From Pseudomonas psychrophila (GTDB taxonomy: Bacteria > Pseudomonadota > Gammaproteobacteria > Pseudomonadales > Pseudomonadaceae), in assembly GCF_001043005.1 (NCBI RefSeq), contig NZ_JYKZ01000001.1:1116001-1180000 (forward strand): a DNA stretch of 64,000 nt, in the 5' to 3' direction. The notes under the pieces were generated by a model. It was given only the letters and a program-made list of their open reading frames with translations, made no database searches and was not told the origin of the DNA. A program made the translations under genes and the position numbers. Each line of letters starts with the position of its first letter. The first letter of the stretch is position 1. Below, piece by piece: positions 43,313 through 50,522 of the stretch.

Positions 43313-45832
43313 CTAGGCTTTGCGCGGCTTGATCCGTGCGGTGGCTTCGGCCACCAATGGGTCATCGGGCCAGTAGTGCTTGGGGTAACGCCCCTTCAGG
43401 TCTTTCTTCACCTCGGCATAGGTGCTGCGCCAGAAGTTGGCCAAATCCTGGGTTACTTGTACCGGCCGCCGTGCAGGCGACAACAGGTGCAATTTGACCA
43501 CTTGCCGCCCGCCTGCAATGCGCGGGGTATCGGCCAGACCGAACAGCTCTTGCAGCCGCACCGCCAAAATTGGCGGGTGCTCGCTGTAATCCAACCTCAC
43601 CGATGAACCCGACGGGACCTTGATGTGATGGGGTGCCAGCTCGTCGAGACGTTGTGGCAGCGGCCACTTCAGCACGTTATGCACAATGCTCGAGAGGTCC
43701 AGACTGGCAAAGTGACTCAGCCGCGAAACCCGCCCCAGGTAAGGCGCCAGCCACTCCTCAAGCCCGCCCACTAATGCAGCATCGCTGACATCCGGCCATT
43801 CGCTCTGACCCTGGCTTTGCGTATCAAGCTGACGCAGAAGTGCCACACGCGCCTGCCATTGACGCAGTTCGGGCGTCCATGGCAACAGCTCCAGGCCTTT
43901 GCGCCGCACCAGATTGATCAGCGCTTGGGTGCGCGCCGCCTCGTCCAGCCCGGTCAATGGCTCGCGACTGAGCACCAGTTCACCTACCTTGCGCTGACGT
44001 TCAGCACGTAACACGCCTTCACGTTCATCCCAGTCAAGCTGATCGACAACGCTGACCTGCTCACTCAACACGCCATCAAGCAATGCGGGATCAAACTCGG
44101 CGGCCAGGTAGATGCGCTCTTCACGCTGGCCCTGACGACTGCCCAGGTCTGCGATGACCAGCCAGGGCTGTTTCATCAGGCCATCGACTTCGCTGAACAA
44201 TGCTGCCCGGCCATTGGCCAGCCGATACTCCGCACCTCCGGGCTTGCGTTGTTGAGCAATGCGGTCGGGGTAGGCCAGCGCCAGCAAGGCACCCAGCCAG
44301 CGCGGGTGATCGGGGTCGATGACCGGTTGAGTGGCCTTGGTTCGCAAATAGCCCCGGTATTGGCGGGCCAGTTGTTTGGCTCGCTGTACGCCTCCTTGCC
44401 CACCCCGTGCGGCGCGGCTTTCGCCCGAAAGCAGGGCCAGACGGCTGTGCACATCTGCTCCTGCGCCGCGCAAGATATCGCGCTCACCCAATAACGCCGC
44501 CACGTCACAGGCCATGTCAGCCAGGCCCAGATCCTGGCCACGCAGTAACAGATGGGCGATACGCGGGTGCGCGGGCAGTTCGGCCATCGTTTCGCCGTGA
44601 GGGGTAAGTTTTCGGTCGCGCAAGGCCCCCAAACGCTCCAGCAATTGCTGGGCCTGTGCATAACTTGCGGCGGGAGGCACATCGAGCCAGATCAGTTGTT
44701 CCGGGGTTACGCCCCAGCGCGCCAGTTGCAGCGCCAGCCCGGCCAGATCTGCCTGGAGGATTTCAGCACTGCCATAGGCGGCCATTTGCCCGTGCTGGTC
44801 TTCTGACCATAGGCGGTAACAAACACCGGGCTCCAGACGCCCGGCACGGCCAGCGCGCTGAGTGGCACTGGCACGAGAGATGCGCTGGGTATCGAGACGG
44901 GTCATGCCGCTGCCCGGGTCAAAACGCGGCACCCGCGCCAGCCCGGCATCAATCACCACGCGCACGCCGTCAATGGTCAGGCTGGTCTCGGCAATATTGG
45001 TCGCCAGCACCACTTTGCGCAGGCCCTTGGGCGCCGGCTCGATGGCAGCACGCTGAGCCGCCAGATCCAGCTCACCGTGCAACGGGCACAGCACAATATC
45101 GCTGCGCGAGCCCAGCGCGTCAGCCAATTGCTGATTGACCCGGCGAATCTCTGCCTGCCCGGGCAAGAACACCAGCAGGCTACCGCTTTCATCGTTGATG
45201 GCATCGAGGACGGTCTGCACCACTCGCGGCTCGATAAACTCACCGGGCACAAAGGGTCGCCCCCAGCGCATCGTTACGGGGTACATGCGTCCTTCACTGC
45301 GCAGAATCGGTGCATCGCCCAGGATGCTGGCCAGGCGCTCGCCCTCAAGGGTGGCGGACATCAGCAGGATTTTCAGCGGCTGCTCATCGCGAAACAGCTC
45401 ACGGCCATTGAGGCTCAAGGCCAACGCCAGGTCGGCATCCAGACTACGCTCATGGAACTCGTCGAAAATCACCAGGCCCACCCCTTCCAGCGCCGGGTCG
45501 TGCTGCAGGCGGCGGGTAAGAATGCCTTCGGTGACCACTTCGATACGGGTAGCGGGGCCGACTTTGCTGTCGAGACGAATTCGATAGCCCACGGTTTCGC
45601 CGACTTTTTCACCCAGCTCACTGGCCAAACGCTCGGCGGCTGCACGGGCAGCAAGACGCCGGGGTTCGAGCATCAGGATCTTCTGCCCCGCGAGCCACGG
45701 TTCATTGAGCAGGGCCAGCGGAACACGGGTGGTTTTACCGGCGCCGGGCGGCGCTTCAAGCACGGCTTCATGCCGCTCGGCCAAGGCCAGGCGCAGCGCA
45801 GGTAAAACTTCATCAATCGGCAAAGAAATCAT
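43313..45832 (-). CDS. hrpB: ATP-dependent helicase HrpB
   Basis: DEAH-type superfamily 2 helicase of 839 residues. ATG 45832 (TGGAG upstream) begins MISLPIDEVLPALRLALAER; 16 extra in-frame codons upstream are not family-like. Motif I is EAPPGAGKTTRVPLA, motif II DEFHERSLD, motif III LMSATLEG and motif VI QRAGRAGR; the C-terminal HrpB domain includes HLLSPARRPVQVTQDL and the end YPKHYWPDDP. Its cellular role in bacteria is poorly defined; RNA or ribonucleoprotein remodelling is assumed. Confidence 0.95.
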   Translation of the reverse strand: MISLPIDEVLPALRLALAERHEAVLEAPPGAGKTTRVPLALLNEPWLAGQKILMLEPRRLAARAAAERLASELGEKVGETVGYRIRLDSKVGPATRIEVVTEGILTRRLQHDPALEGVGLVIFDEFHERSLDADLALALSLNGRELFRDEQPLKILLMSATLEGERLASILGDAPILRSEGRMYPVTMRWGRPFVPGEFIEPRVVQTVLDAINDESGSLLVFLPGQAEIRRVNQQLADALGSRSDIVLCPLHGELDLAAQRAAIEPAPKGLRKVVLATNIAETSLTIDGVRVVIDAGLARVPRFDPGSGMTRLDTQRISRASATQRAGRAGRLEPGVCYRLWSEDQHGQMAAYGSAEILQADLAGLALQLARWGVTPEQLIWLDVPPAASYAQAQQLLERLGALRDRKLTPHGETMAELPAHPRIAHLLLRGQDLGLADMACDVAALLGERDILRGAGADVHSRLALLSGESRAARGGQGGVQRAKQLARQYRGYLRTKATQPVIDPDHPRWLGALLALAYPDRIAQQRKPGGAEYRLANGRAALFSEVDGLMKQPWLVIADLGSRQGQREERIYLAAEFDPALLDGVLSEQVSVVDQLDWDEREGVLRAERQRKVGELVLSREPLTGLDEAARTQALINLVRRKGLELLPWTPELRQWQARVALLRQLDTQSQGQSEWPDVSDAALVGGLEEWLAPYLGRVSRLSHFASLDLSSIVHNVLKWPLPQRLDELAPHHIKVPSGSSVRLDYSEHPPILAVRLQELFGLADTPRIAGGRQVVKLHLLSPARRPVQVTQDLANFWRSTYAEVKKDLKGRYPKHYWPDDPLVAEATARIKPRKA

Positions 45833-45930
45833 GGTGGCTCCAGAACAGAGCGACGAGTATAACGGCGAACAGTTGGGCATTAAGCGCGGTCTTAATGATT
45901 CAGTCCTTTAAGCGTCTTCGAGGTTTTTGT

Positions 45931-46350
45931 ATGCGTATGTCTTCCCGTGTGATCGGCGGTGTTGTAGTTGCGGCCCTGCTCAGCCAATTGACTGCCTGCG
46001 GCAGTATTTTCTTTCCCGATCGTCGTGGTCAGATCGACGGCAAGATCGATCCCATGATTGCAGTGCTCGATGCCGTGGGCCTGCTGTTTTATGTGATTCC
46101 GGGCCTGATCGCATTCGGGGTCGATTTCGCCACCGGTGCGATTTACTTCCCGCCAGGAAAAACCGCACACATCGCCCCGGAAAAACTGCACGAAGCCATC
46201 GGCGAAGACGGCAAGGTGGATAACACCAAGCTTCAGGCCATTCTCGAAAGCGAGTTGGGCCGCAGCTTCCCGCTGAACGACCCGCGCCTGATCCAGCACA
46301 AGGGCAGCGCACAGCAGTTGGCCATGTACGGTTTGCAACCTGCCGCCTGA
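45931..46350 (+). CDS. Small predicted lipoprotein, conserved in Pseudomonas
   Basis: Lipoprotein of 139 residues. The signal is MRMSSRVIGGVVVAALLSQL with lipobox LTAC (Cys about 24). The mature part has a hydrophobic stretch (about 45-65, VLDAVGLLFYVIPGLIAFGV), then FATGAIYFPPGK and a soluble tail. The layout faintly recalls YceK/YidQ lipoproteins; I do not recognise a function. ATG 45931 follows GAGG by about 7 bases; the longer in-frame start at 45895 would spoil the signal peptide. It precedes fieF by 29 bases, so the two may be co-transcribed. Confidence 0.82.
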   Translation: MRMSSRVIGGVVVAALLSQLTACGSIFFPDRRGQIDGKIDPMIAVLDAVGLLFYVIPGLIAFGVDFATGAIYFPPGKTAHIAPEKLHEAIGEDGKVDNTKLQAILESELGRSFPLNDPRLIQHKGSAQQLAMYGLQPAA

Positions 46351-46379
46351 AGCCCGTTGCCCATGAACAAGGAAGCGCC

Positions 46380-47282
46380 ATGACCAGCAGCACGGAACAC
46401 GCCCGCCTGTTACGCCTGGCCACCCGTGCGTCGGTGGCGGTGGCGAGCCTGTTGATCGTGACCAAGGCCATCGCCTGGTGGCTCAGTGGTTCGATCAGCA
46501 TGCTCGCCGGGTTGACCGACTCGCTGCTCGATGGCGTGACCTCGTTTCTCAACTTGCTGGCCGTACATTACGCATTGCGCCCCGCCGATGAAGATCACCG
46601 CTACGGGCACGGCAAGGCCGAGTCGCTGGCCGGCATGGCACAAGCGTTGTTCATTGGCGTGAGTGCGGTGTTGATCGCCTTTCAGGCTGTCGAACGGCTG
46701 AAAAATCCCGAGCCTGTGGGCGCCCCGTGGATCGGGATTGGCGTGATCGTGTTTTCGCTAGTGATGACCGTGGCACTGCTGGCGTTGCAACACCGGGTGG
46801 TCAAGGCCACGGGCTCCAATGCGGTGCGCGCGGACTCGCTGCACTACCGCTCTGACTTGATGCTCAATGGCAGTATTTTGCTGGCGCTGGTGCTGGCCAG
46901 TGTGGGTTTTCCTCAACTGGACGCCTGGTTTGGTCTGGGGATTGCGGTGTATATCCTCTGGAGCGCCATCCAGATCGGGCGTGAGAGTTTTGCCGTACTG
47001 ATGGATCAGGAGTTACCCAGCGACGTCAGCGAAAACATGCTGGCGCTGGCCTGTGGTGTACCCGGTGTGCTGGGTGCTCACGACCTGCGTACACGTATCT
47101 CGGGCAATATCTGGTTTGTGCAGTTTCACCTGGAGCTACCGGGCGAGCTGACCCTGTCCGAGGCCCATGCCATCTGCGACCACGCCGCCGAAGCCATCAC
47201 GCAAACCTACCCGCAGGCCGAAGTGCTGGTGCACGCCGACCCGCAGGAAGTGGTTAAACCCAGGGTACACATAACCCCGTAG
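46380..47282 (+). CDS. fieF: Cation-diffusion-facilitator metal efflux protein FieF
   Basis: Inner-membrane Fe/Zn:proton antiporter of 300 residues with six membrane segments and a C-terminal cytoplasmic metal-binding domain. The transport site is Asp47/Asp51 (TDSLLDGVTS) and His155/Asp159 (SLHYRSDLML), matching the D-D-H-D site of YiiP/FieF. The bridging HRYGHGKAESLA motif follows TM2. AAGGAAG precedes the ATG. Its TAG stop is contributed by the left end of a long palindromic repeat, so the last residues may reflect repeat insertion. Confidence 0.93.
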   Translation: MTSSTEHARLLRLATRASVAVASLLIVTKAIAWWLSGSISMLAGLTDSLLDGVTSFLNLLAVHYALRPADEDHRYGHGKAESLAGMAQALFIGVSAVLIAFQAVERLKNPEPVGAPWIGIGVIVFSLVMTVALLALQHRVVKATGSNAVRADSLHYRSDLMLNGSILLALVLASVGFPQLDAWFGLGIAVYILWSAIQIGRESFAVLMDQELPSDVSENMLALACGVPGVLGAHDLRTRISGNIWFVQFHLELPGELTLSEAHAICDHAAEAITQTYPQAEVLVHADPQEVVKPRVHITP

Positions 47283-47423
47283 CAGCTGCCGTAGGAACGA
47301 GGCTGCGTCCGGCGGCGAAGCCGTCGTGATACCCGAGCACTCAATTTATCTGACACACCGGAGCGCCTGATTTTACGACGACTACGTCGCCGGACGCAGC
47401 CTCGTTCCTTCGGCAGCTGCTAC
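47278..47423. repeat. Long palindromic repeat, copy 3 (about 146 bp)
   Basis: Outer arms CCGTAGCAGCTGCCGTAGGA and CCTTCGGCAGCTGCTAC; inner arms GAGGCTGCGTCCGGCGGCGAAG with complement CGTCGCCGGACGCAGCCTC. It provides the stop codon of fieF and ends 16 bases from the stop of the DUF6515 gene on the other strand. Confidence 0.9.
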
Positions 47424-47439
47424 AGCGTTTCGTCATTCA

Positions 47440-48453
47440 TCAATACGTCACCTGATACCCGCGACTGCTCAAGCAACTGCCTTGCGCTTGCCTATAGGCT
47501 TGCACCACTGCCGGGGCGGGGGCGTAAGTGAGTCTGGCTGGGTCAAACCCGCTTTGATCGATGGCCCAGCGGTAGCAGTCGTAGCGGTCCTGATCGACTT
47601 GCGCCGGGCTCTGGCCATTGACCGGGTAAGCCACCACGTCATAGCCGTTGCTCACAGGCTGCTGGGCGGTCGGGGGTTGGACCACGATGTAATCCTGGGT
47701 TGCGGGTTGATACGCGTAATACGCACCCGCCGCCAGGAACATTAACGTACTGCCAAACCACACTTCCCGCGCAAACTCAGGCAAATACCCTACGCGAATC
47801 CCATAAGGCGGTTGAACCACGATGTAGCGCGGGCCTTGCGGGCGATACCAGTAGCCGCCTGAAAAGAAGTAATCCTGACCGCGATAGGGCACTTGCCAGT
47901 GCCGGCCAGGGAAACGGTCTACCACATAGCCCGGACGATACTGCGGCCCGGGGCCCCAGCCATTGCCATGCCCGGAAGGCCGCCCGACCCAACGCTGATC
48001 GTTGGGATGACGGTTATCCGCACCCGGGTTGTAACCGCCGCTGTGCCAATTCTGCTGACCACCCCGGTTCGGGGCCTGGGTCTGCTGCACCCTGTCTGGA
48101 CGCGACTGGATCGGCAGGTTATTACCTGGCTGGTACGGGCGAGGCTGACCAGGGGGCTGGCCCTGTGGCCGCCCTTGCCATTGCCCACCAGGGGGTTGCG
48201 CATTCTCTTTTGAAGGTCTGTTGTCGGAGCGCTGCGAGTTGTCTTGACGACCTTGGGGGCGCCCCTGACTGTGCTCCTGGCGCGGCTGATTATTACCGCC
48301 CTGCCCTTGCTGCCAATGCTGCTGACCACCACTGGAGTGAGCAGGGCGCGCATCTTGAGAACCGCCTTCACCTCGCTCATCGGCCAACAACTGTCCGCTG
48401 ACACTCACACAGAGCACGCCAACTGTAGCCAGATGCCAGATGCGCGGTTTCAT
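47440..48453 (-). CDS. DUF6515-type secreted protein with Gln/Gly/Arg-rich disordered region
   Basis: Exported protein of 337 residues from ATG 48453 (MKPRIWHLATVGVLCVSVSG signal). The open frame continues upstream through a terminator hairpin and is not coding there. Residues about 30-150 are low-complexity and rich in Q, G, R, P, S, N (many GRPQG / QGGNNQ words), clearly disordered. A Tyr/Trp/Gly-rich part follows (GGYWYRPQGPRYIVVQPPYG), then a hydrophobic stretch near LMFLAAGAYYAY and the C-terminal YDCYRWAIDQSGFDP segment seen in DUF6515 proteins. Function unknown; an envelope or surface role is likely. Confidence 0.85.
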   Translation of the reverse strand: MKPRIWHLATVGVLCVSVSGQLLADERGEGGSQDARPAHSSGGQQHWQQGQGGNNQPRQEHSQGRPQGRQDNSQRSDNRPSKENAQPPGGQWQGRPQGQPPGQPRPYQPGNNLPIQSRPDRVQQTQAPNRGGQQNWHSGGYNPGADNRHPNDQRWVGRPSGHGNGWGPGPQYRPGYVVDRFPGRHWQVPYRGQDYFFSGGYWYRPQGPRYIVVQPPYGIRVGYLPEFAREVWFGSTLMFLAAGAYYAYQPATQDYIVVQPPTAQQPVSNGYDVVAYPVNGQSPAQVDQDRYDCYRWAIDQSGFDPARLTYAPAPAVVQAYRQAQGSCLSSRGYQVTY

Positions 48454-48550
48454 GCTGTTCCTCACTGCGAGATAGGGCCTGAACATAAGACTGGAAATTC
48501 GAGAACCGGTTCTACGCCAAGCACCCAGCACCGCAACTAATTTCGACAGA

Positions 48551-48583
48551 CAAAAAAAGGGCGACCCGTCGGTCGCCCTTTGC
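48551..48583 (-). terminator. Strong Rho-independent terminator reading on the minus strand
   Basis: Stem AAAGGGCGACC / GGTCGCCCTTT (48556-48581) with a 4-base loop; on the minus strand it is followed by seven Ts. It lies upstream of the DUF6515 start and downstream of no minus-strand gene, so it must end a transcript arising between it and the Lrp-type gene. Confidence 0.88.
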
Positions 48584-48800
48584 TTCTTGCGAAAATCTGT
48601 TTCGTCCTGGCTCAACACTTGTGATGTTGGCTCACCTCGCTCTGCCTTCTGGGCAGTGCGTAGCCCGGGGGCCGGGGCAACCCTATGGGGTTGGCGGCCG
48701 CGGCTGGCCTGATTCGGCGGGCCGCAGTGGACTCTATGTCCGGGCAGTGATTCTGTTAATAAGAATAGGCTTGAGGCCACGACAGGCGATTGCGAAGATT
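48584..48800 (-). ncRNA. Candidate structured small RNA ending at the 48.55-kb terminator
   Basis: This gene-free interval has the strong minus-strand terminator at its 3' end and GC-rich self-complementary words, e.g. GGCCGCCAACCCCATAGGGT followed by TGCCCCGGCC, and CTGCGGCCCGCC opposite GGCCAGCCGCGG. The open frame on this strand has no ribosome site and reads into the terminator. Promoter and 5' end are not identified (a TATTCTTATTAA word near 48755 could be a -10). I do not recognise a known RNA family. Confidence 0.4.
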
Positions 48801-48879
48801 GCTCGATAAAACATCACTTGCGCAATTTTTGACTTAAGGTGGATACTTTCACGCAATAGTTATGACAAAGGGTAACTTC

Positions 48880-49359
48880 GTGAGCAAACTCGACCGGTAT
48901 GACCTGAGCATTTTGGCGGAATTGCAGCGTGACGCACGCATCTCTAACCAGGAACTGGCCGAGCGTATCGGCCTGTCGCCATCACCTTGCTCACGGCGCG
49001 TCAAACAGCTTGAGGATGACGGTTATATCAGCCGGCAAGTGGCGCTGCTCGACCGTAAGCTGTTGGGTTTAAGCCTTACGGCCTACGTGCTGATCGGTAT
49101 GGACCGACACACGCCAGAGCGTTTTGAAAACTTCGAAGCCTGTATCCGCAACCTGCCGCAAGTGCTGGAGTGCAGCCTGGTGACCGGCATGGACGCGGAC
49201 TACCAGCTCAAAGTGGTGGTAGCCGATATGGATCACTACCAAAAACTGCTGCTGGGCGAGCTGACCCGCATCGAGGGCGTGACCAGCGTGCGCTCAAGCT
49301 TTGTGCTCAATCAGGTGCTTAATAGCACCGAGTTGCCGCTGACTCACTTGCGCACGTGA
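48880..49359 (+). CDS. Lrp/AsnC-family transcriptional regulator
   Basis: Feast/famine regulator of 159 residues. The N-terminal HTH (about 5-60, LDRYDLSILAELQRDARISN, then QELAERIGLSPSPCSRRVKQ) is followed by the RAM ligand-binding domain (ALLDRKLLGLSLTAYVLIGM onward). GTG at 48880 is preferred because AAAGGG lies about 6 bases before it and the protein then begins SKLDRYD like its relatives; an ATG at 48862 is possible. It is not next to an amino-acid catabolic gene here, so the effector cannot be guessed. A long palindromic repeat follows. Confidence 0.9.
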   Translation: MSKLDRYDLSILAELQRDARISNQELAERIGLSPSPCSRRVKQLEDDGYISRQVALLDRKLLGLSLTAYVLIGMDRHTPERFENFEACIRNLPQVLECSLVTGMDADYQLKVVVADMDHYQKLLLGELTRIEGVTSVRSSFVLNQVLNSTELPLTHLRT

Positions 49360-49368
49360 AAGCAACTC

Positions 49369-49518
49369 CCGTAGCAGCTGCCGAGGAACGAAGGCTGCGT
49401 TCGGCTGCGAAGCAGTCGTAAAATCAGCACACGCGATTTTTCAGTGATACCACGCACTCTGATCTTACGATTGCTTCGCAATCGAACGCAGCCTCGTTCC
49501 TTCGGCAGCTGCTACGGG
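49369..49518. repeat. Long palindromic repeat, copy 4 (about 150 bp)
   Basis: Outer arms CCGTAGCAGCTGCCGAGGAA and CCTTCGGCAGCTGCTACGG; inner arms AAGGCTGCGTTCGGCTGCGA with complement TTCGCAATCGAACGCAGCC. It fills most of the 256-base gap between the Lrp-type gene and the DUF2788 gene. Confidence 0.9.
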
Positions 49519-49615
49519 CTACGCGAATCCCTATCACCCTCCAGATCAATAGCCGCGCCAGCACCATGACGTATACTCCTACGGCTTTTTCCCACGATGA
49601 CGCCGGAGAACACCG

Positions 49616-49825
49616 ATGGATCCTGCAGTACTTGAAGAATGGATGATGACGATTCTGGTCAGTGTGCTGATCATTTTCATGGCCTTTATCGTCTGGGATC
49701 TGGCGAAGAAGTCCAAAGCCGGGCGCTTCGGCTCAATGATTCTGTTTTTCGTACTGGGCCTGGGTGTTGCGGCGTTCATCATCAAGAGCGTGGTGATCGG
49801 GCTGATCGAGTCCGGCGCGCTATAG
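49616..49825 (+). CDS. DUF2788 small membrane protein
   Basis: Protein of 69 residues starting [20 protein letters not shown] with two membrane helices (about 9-29 and 38-62) separated by a charged turn ([12 protein letters not shown]). GGAGAA precedes the ATG. The sequence fits DUF2788, a Pseudomonas-type family of unknown function. Its TAG stop abuts the stop of the convergent pseudouridine synthase gene in a CTATAG palindrome, leaving no room for a terminator. Confidence 0.88.
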   Translation: MDPAVLEEWMMTILVSVLIIFMAFIVWDLAKKSKAGRFGSMILFFVLGLGVAAFIIKSVVIGLIESGAL

Positions 49826-50452
49826 CCGCGCTGGCACTTCCTTGTATTGCCCCTGCTCCAGCCCTTCAATCGTCCAGTCGCCAATCCGCACCCGCACCAG
49901 ACGCAAGGTCGGCAGGCCCACCGCGGCCGTCATGCGCCGTACCTGACGATTGCGCCCTTCGCGAATCACCAGCTCCAGCCACGACGTGGGAATGCTTTTG
50001 CGAAAGCGCACCGGCGGGTTGCGCGGCCATAGCTGCGGTTCTTCCAGTGCCCGTGCTTCGGCTGGCAGAGTCTTGCCATCGTTGAGCTCCACACCCTCAC
50101 GCAACTGCTGCAGTTGCTCTGGCGTGGGCTCGCCTTCCACTTGTACCCAGTAGGTCTTGGGCAATTTGTGCTTGGGATCGGCAATCCGCGCCTGCAACTG
50201 GCCATCATTGGTCAGCAGCAACAACCCCTCACTGTCTCTGTCCAGTCGACCGGCCGGATAAATTCCCGGTATCGGGATAAAGTCCTTGAGCGTAGCCCGC
50301 CCGCCTTCGTCGCTGAACTGGGTCAGCACATCGAAAGGCTTGTTAAACAGATACAGCTTGGGATCAGACGGCGGCGCCTTGGCCACACGGCGGTTGGCAG
50401 CTTGAGGGTTTGGACTTTTCGAGGCCGGACGGCGTGGGGCGGGACGAGACAT
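49820..50452 (-). CDS. rluE: 23S rRNA pseudouridine synthase, RluE type
   Basis: RsuA-family pseudouridine synthase of 210 residues, most like RluE (23S rRNA U2457). A basic N-terminal tail ([20 protein letters not shown]) replaces the S4 domain found in RsuA and RluB. The catalytic Asp is in [28 protein letters not shown] and [20 protein letters not shown] are further family motifs. ATG 50452 is chosen; another at 50467 lies closer to the hairpin left by the upstream gene. Neither has a clear ribosome site. Confidence 0.9.
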   Translation of the reverse strand: MSRPAPRRPASKSPNPQAANRRVAKAPPSDPKLYLFNKPFDVLTQFSDEGGRATLKDFIPIPGIYPAGRLDRDSEGLLLLTNDGQLQARIADPKHKLPKTYWVQVEGEPTPEQLQQLREGVELNDGKTLPAEARALEEPQLWPRNPPVRFRKSIPTSWLELVIREGRNRQVRRMTAAVGLPTLRLVRVRIGDWTIEGLEQGQYKEVPARL

Positions 50453-50468
50453 GACAAAAAAGGACATC

Positions 50469-50507
50469 TAGCGATCAGGGTTGGCAATGCTAGTCCCCTG
50501 ATCGCTA
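50469..50507 (-). terminator. Hairpin between amn and rluE
   Basis: Perfect 12-base arms TAGCGATCAGGG / CCCTGATCGCTA (50469-50480 and 50496-50507) with a 15-base loop. On the minus strand a T-run (CCTTTTTTG) follows about 7 bases later, so it may end amn or attenuate rluE. Confidence 0.6.
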
Positions 50508-50522
50508 AATGACCATCACCGA

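Noticed and set aside
48454-48780. N-terminal extension of the DUF6515 protein
   Set aside because: The extension would translate through an 11-bp terminator hairpin and the signal peptide would be internal; ATG 48453 is the sensible start.
27519-49518. Spaced palindromic repeats as a CRISPR array
   Set aside because: Copies are kilobases apart, inverted in structure and next to gene ends; no short regular spacers and no cas genes.
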